Shown here: positions 13,148-14,280 of the stretch, one piece after another
Layout: each line of letters begins with the position of its first letter
Position numbering within the stretch: the first letter of the stretch is position 1
Assembly (NCBI GenBank): GCA_016780435.1
Contig: JADHLU010000007.1
Coordinates: 1 to 14,280 of the forward strand
DNA from: Flavobacteriaceae bacterium
GTDB lineage: Bacteria > Bacteroidota > Bacteroidia > Flavobacteriales > Flavobacteriaceae
Length of the DNA stretch: 14,280 nucleotides
Reading direction: 5' to 3'
Position numbers and translations under genes: made by a program
Notes under the pieces: model-generated
Seen by the model: only the letters and a program-made list of their open reading frames with translations
Told to the model about the DNA's origin: nothing
Databases searched by the model: none

Positions 13148-14280
13148 ATCCCTGTGTAGTTAAAAGGGGTGATTGCGCGTAATTCGTCTTTCACCTCTTG
13201 AGTGACCTCTAGCGAATTGATAAAGTCACTGATTGAACCTTGGTCAATGCCACTATTAGTGCGTGTTAAAGCCTTTAGTGCCTCATATGGATTAGGATAT
13301 CCCTCTCGTCGTAACACGGTTTGAATGGCTTCGGCTACAACCGCCCAGTTGTTCGCTAAATCTTCACTTATTTTGGCCGTATTTACCAGGAGTTTGTCTA
13401 GTCCTTTTTCAATGGAATAAATAGAGAGCAAGGTGTGCGCAAGGGGTACGCCAATGTTTCTTAAGACGGTGCTATCGGTTAAATCTCTCTGCAAACGTGA
13501 GATGGGCAGTTTTGCCGATAAATGATCAAACAAGCAGTTGGCTATACCTAAATTTCCTTCCGCATTTTCAAAATCAATGGGATTCACCTTATGTGGCATA
13601 GCCGAAGATCCTACTTCGTTGGCATTGATTTGTTGCTTGAAGTAGTCCATAGATACATAGCTCCAAACATCACGCGAAAAATCGATGAGAATGGTGTTTA
13701 TGCGCTTAAGATTATCGAAAAGCGAAGAAAGATGGTCGTAATGTTCAATTTGTGTGGTAGGGAAGCTGTAGTGCAGACCCAAATTTTTCTCAACAAATTG
13801 TTGCGCAAAATGCCTCCAATCGTAACTTGGATAGGCCACGTGATGCGCATTAAAATTACCCGTCGCTCCTCCAAATTTTGCCGGATACTTTTGTTGGTCA
13901 AGGCTAGATAATTGTTGTTCTAGACGCTCAACAAACACCTGTATTTCTTTGCCTAAACGTGTAGGTGATGCAGGTTGCCCGTGTGTGCGAGCTAACATGG
14001 CAATCGCATCCCATTGGGCAGCCTTTTCCTTTAGTTTACTCACTAAACCTTCTAGGGCTTCCCGAATTACATCATTCATTGCCGACTTTAGCGACAGCGG
14101 AATAGCTGTGTTGTTAATGTCTTGAGAAGTGAGTCCAAAGTGCACAAATTCTGACATGCCGCTCAGTTCTAGTGACTCGAATCGGGCCTTTATGAAATAC
14201 TCCACTGCCTTTACATCGTGATTGGTGGTCTGTTCTATTTTTTTTATTTCAAGTGCACTTGCTTCATCAAAATTGACATA
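13144..14280 (-). CDS. purB: Adenylosuccinate lyase (partial, 5' end outside the window)
   Basis: The C-terminal 378 residues of adenylosuccinate lyase, which removes fumarate from SAICAR and from adenylosuccinate in purine synthesis. The frame runs unbroken off the window edge: TNHDVKAVEYFIK spans 14181-14220, so a GTG at 14205 inside this motif is not the start. Visible active-site elements: FGLTSQDINN, LARTHGQPASPTRLGKE with the catalytic histidine near 13981-13983, KFGGATGNFNAH, TTQIEHYD, and the superfamily signature loop EVGSSAMPHKVNP near 13570-13620 with the catalytic serine. The FENAEGNLG and LPISRLQRDLTDSTVLRNIG segments show it is the E. coli-type PurB subgroup. Compared with the 456-residue E. 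coli enzyme, about 70-80 N-terminal residues lie beyond the edge. It converges on the DUF4252 gene with a four-base overlap of the two coding ends and no terminator between. Confidence 0.96.
   Translation of the reverse strand, partial: YVNFDEASALEIKKIEQTTNHDVKAVEYFIKARFESLELSGMSEFVHFGLTSQDINNTAIPLSLKSAMNDVIREALEGLVSKLKEKAAQWDAIAMLARTHGQPASPTRLGKEIQVFVERLEQQLSSLDQQKYPAKFGGATGNFNAHHVAYPSYDWRHFAQQFVEKNLGLHYSFPTTQIEHYDHLSSLFDNLKRINTILIDFSRDVWSYVSMDYFKQQINANEVGSSAMPHKVNPIDFENAEGNLGIANCLFDHLSAKLPISRLQRDLTDSTVLRNIGVPLAHTLLSIYSIEKGLDKLLVNTAKISEDLANNWAVVAEAIQTVLRREGYPNPYEALKALTRTNSGIDQGSISDFINSLEVTQEVKDELRAITPFNYTGI

Noticed and set aside
14203..14205. GTG at 14205 as the start of adenylosuccinate lyase.
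   Set aside because: The frame is open to the window edge and the upstream residues (TTNHDVKA) are conserved PurB sequence; this is an internal valine.
14238..14245. A run of eight T (A on the coding strand) in purB, suspected frameshift site.
   Set aside because: The frame reads correctly through the run as IKKI and remains homologous to PurB on both sides, so no frameshift is indicated.
1..14280. Search for mobile elements, CRISPR arrays, toxin-antitoxin or defence genes, tRNAs and phage remnants.
   Set aside because: All long stretches are occupied by conserved core genes, no repeats of the required kind or tRNA-like cloverleaf sequences were seen, and intergenic gaps are too short to hide such a system.

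Overview
The window is an ordinary, densely packed chromosomal housekeeping segment from a member of the Bacteroidota, most likely class Flavobacteriia or a close relative. Four observations point there. Several promoters match the Bacteroidota -7 box TAnnTTTG, and Shine-Dalgarno sequences are largely absent. Several proteins belong to families typical of the phylum: DUF4199, DUF4252, the alternative GlmU-like protein, and cysteine-free type B ribosomal protein L31. CarB is a short 950-residue form without the C-terminal regulatory domain. The bL34 tail ends in the basic SSEPRHKK extension I associate with flavobacteria. I see no mobile element, tRNA, rRNA, CRISPR array or phage gene. No intergenic gap exceeds about 150 bases.

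Layout. Positions 11-1509 (minus) hold a two-gene envelope operon: a DUF4199 membrane protein followed by a membrane-anchored family 2 glycosyltransferase. It diverges from rpmE2 (bL31B, plus), which has a clear promoter and a strong hairpin terminator. Next come a GlmU-like hexapeptide-repeat protein and mtaB, the tRNA methylthiotransferase, which overlap by 10 bases (plus). Converging on them are two minus-strand genes: a small degenerate GNAT-like protein and a two-TM TPR protein. The TPR gene diverges from rpmH (bL34, plus, too short for routine ORF calling). rpmH has its own promoter and terminator and is followed by carB. Converging on carB are rmuC and, upstream of it with almost no gap, a lipoprotein S41 (C-terminal processing type) peptidase, both minus.

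Positions 11635-13147 (plus) form the one regulatory module: an ECF sigma factor, a single-TM protein that is a probable anti-sigma factor (8-base overlap), and an exported DUF4252 protein. The peptidase and the sigma factor are divergently transcribed, with -7 boxes only about 15 bases apart. The window ends inside purB (adenylosuccinate lyase, minus), whose stop codon overlaps that of the DUF4252 gene.

Most genes do core jobs: ribosome (bL31B, bL34), tRNA modification (MtaB), carbamoyl phosphate supply for pyrimidine and arginine synthesis (CarB), purine synthesis (PurB), cell-wall precursor sugar (GlmU-like), DNA maintenance (RmuC). I did not find a convincing undescribed system. The most interesting parts are the sigma/anti-sigma/DUF4252 operon facing the S41 lipoprotein peptidase, the GNAT-fold protein lacking its CoA-binding loop, and the GlmU-like protein lacking the classical nucleotidyltransferase signature.
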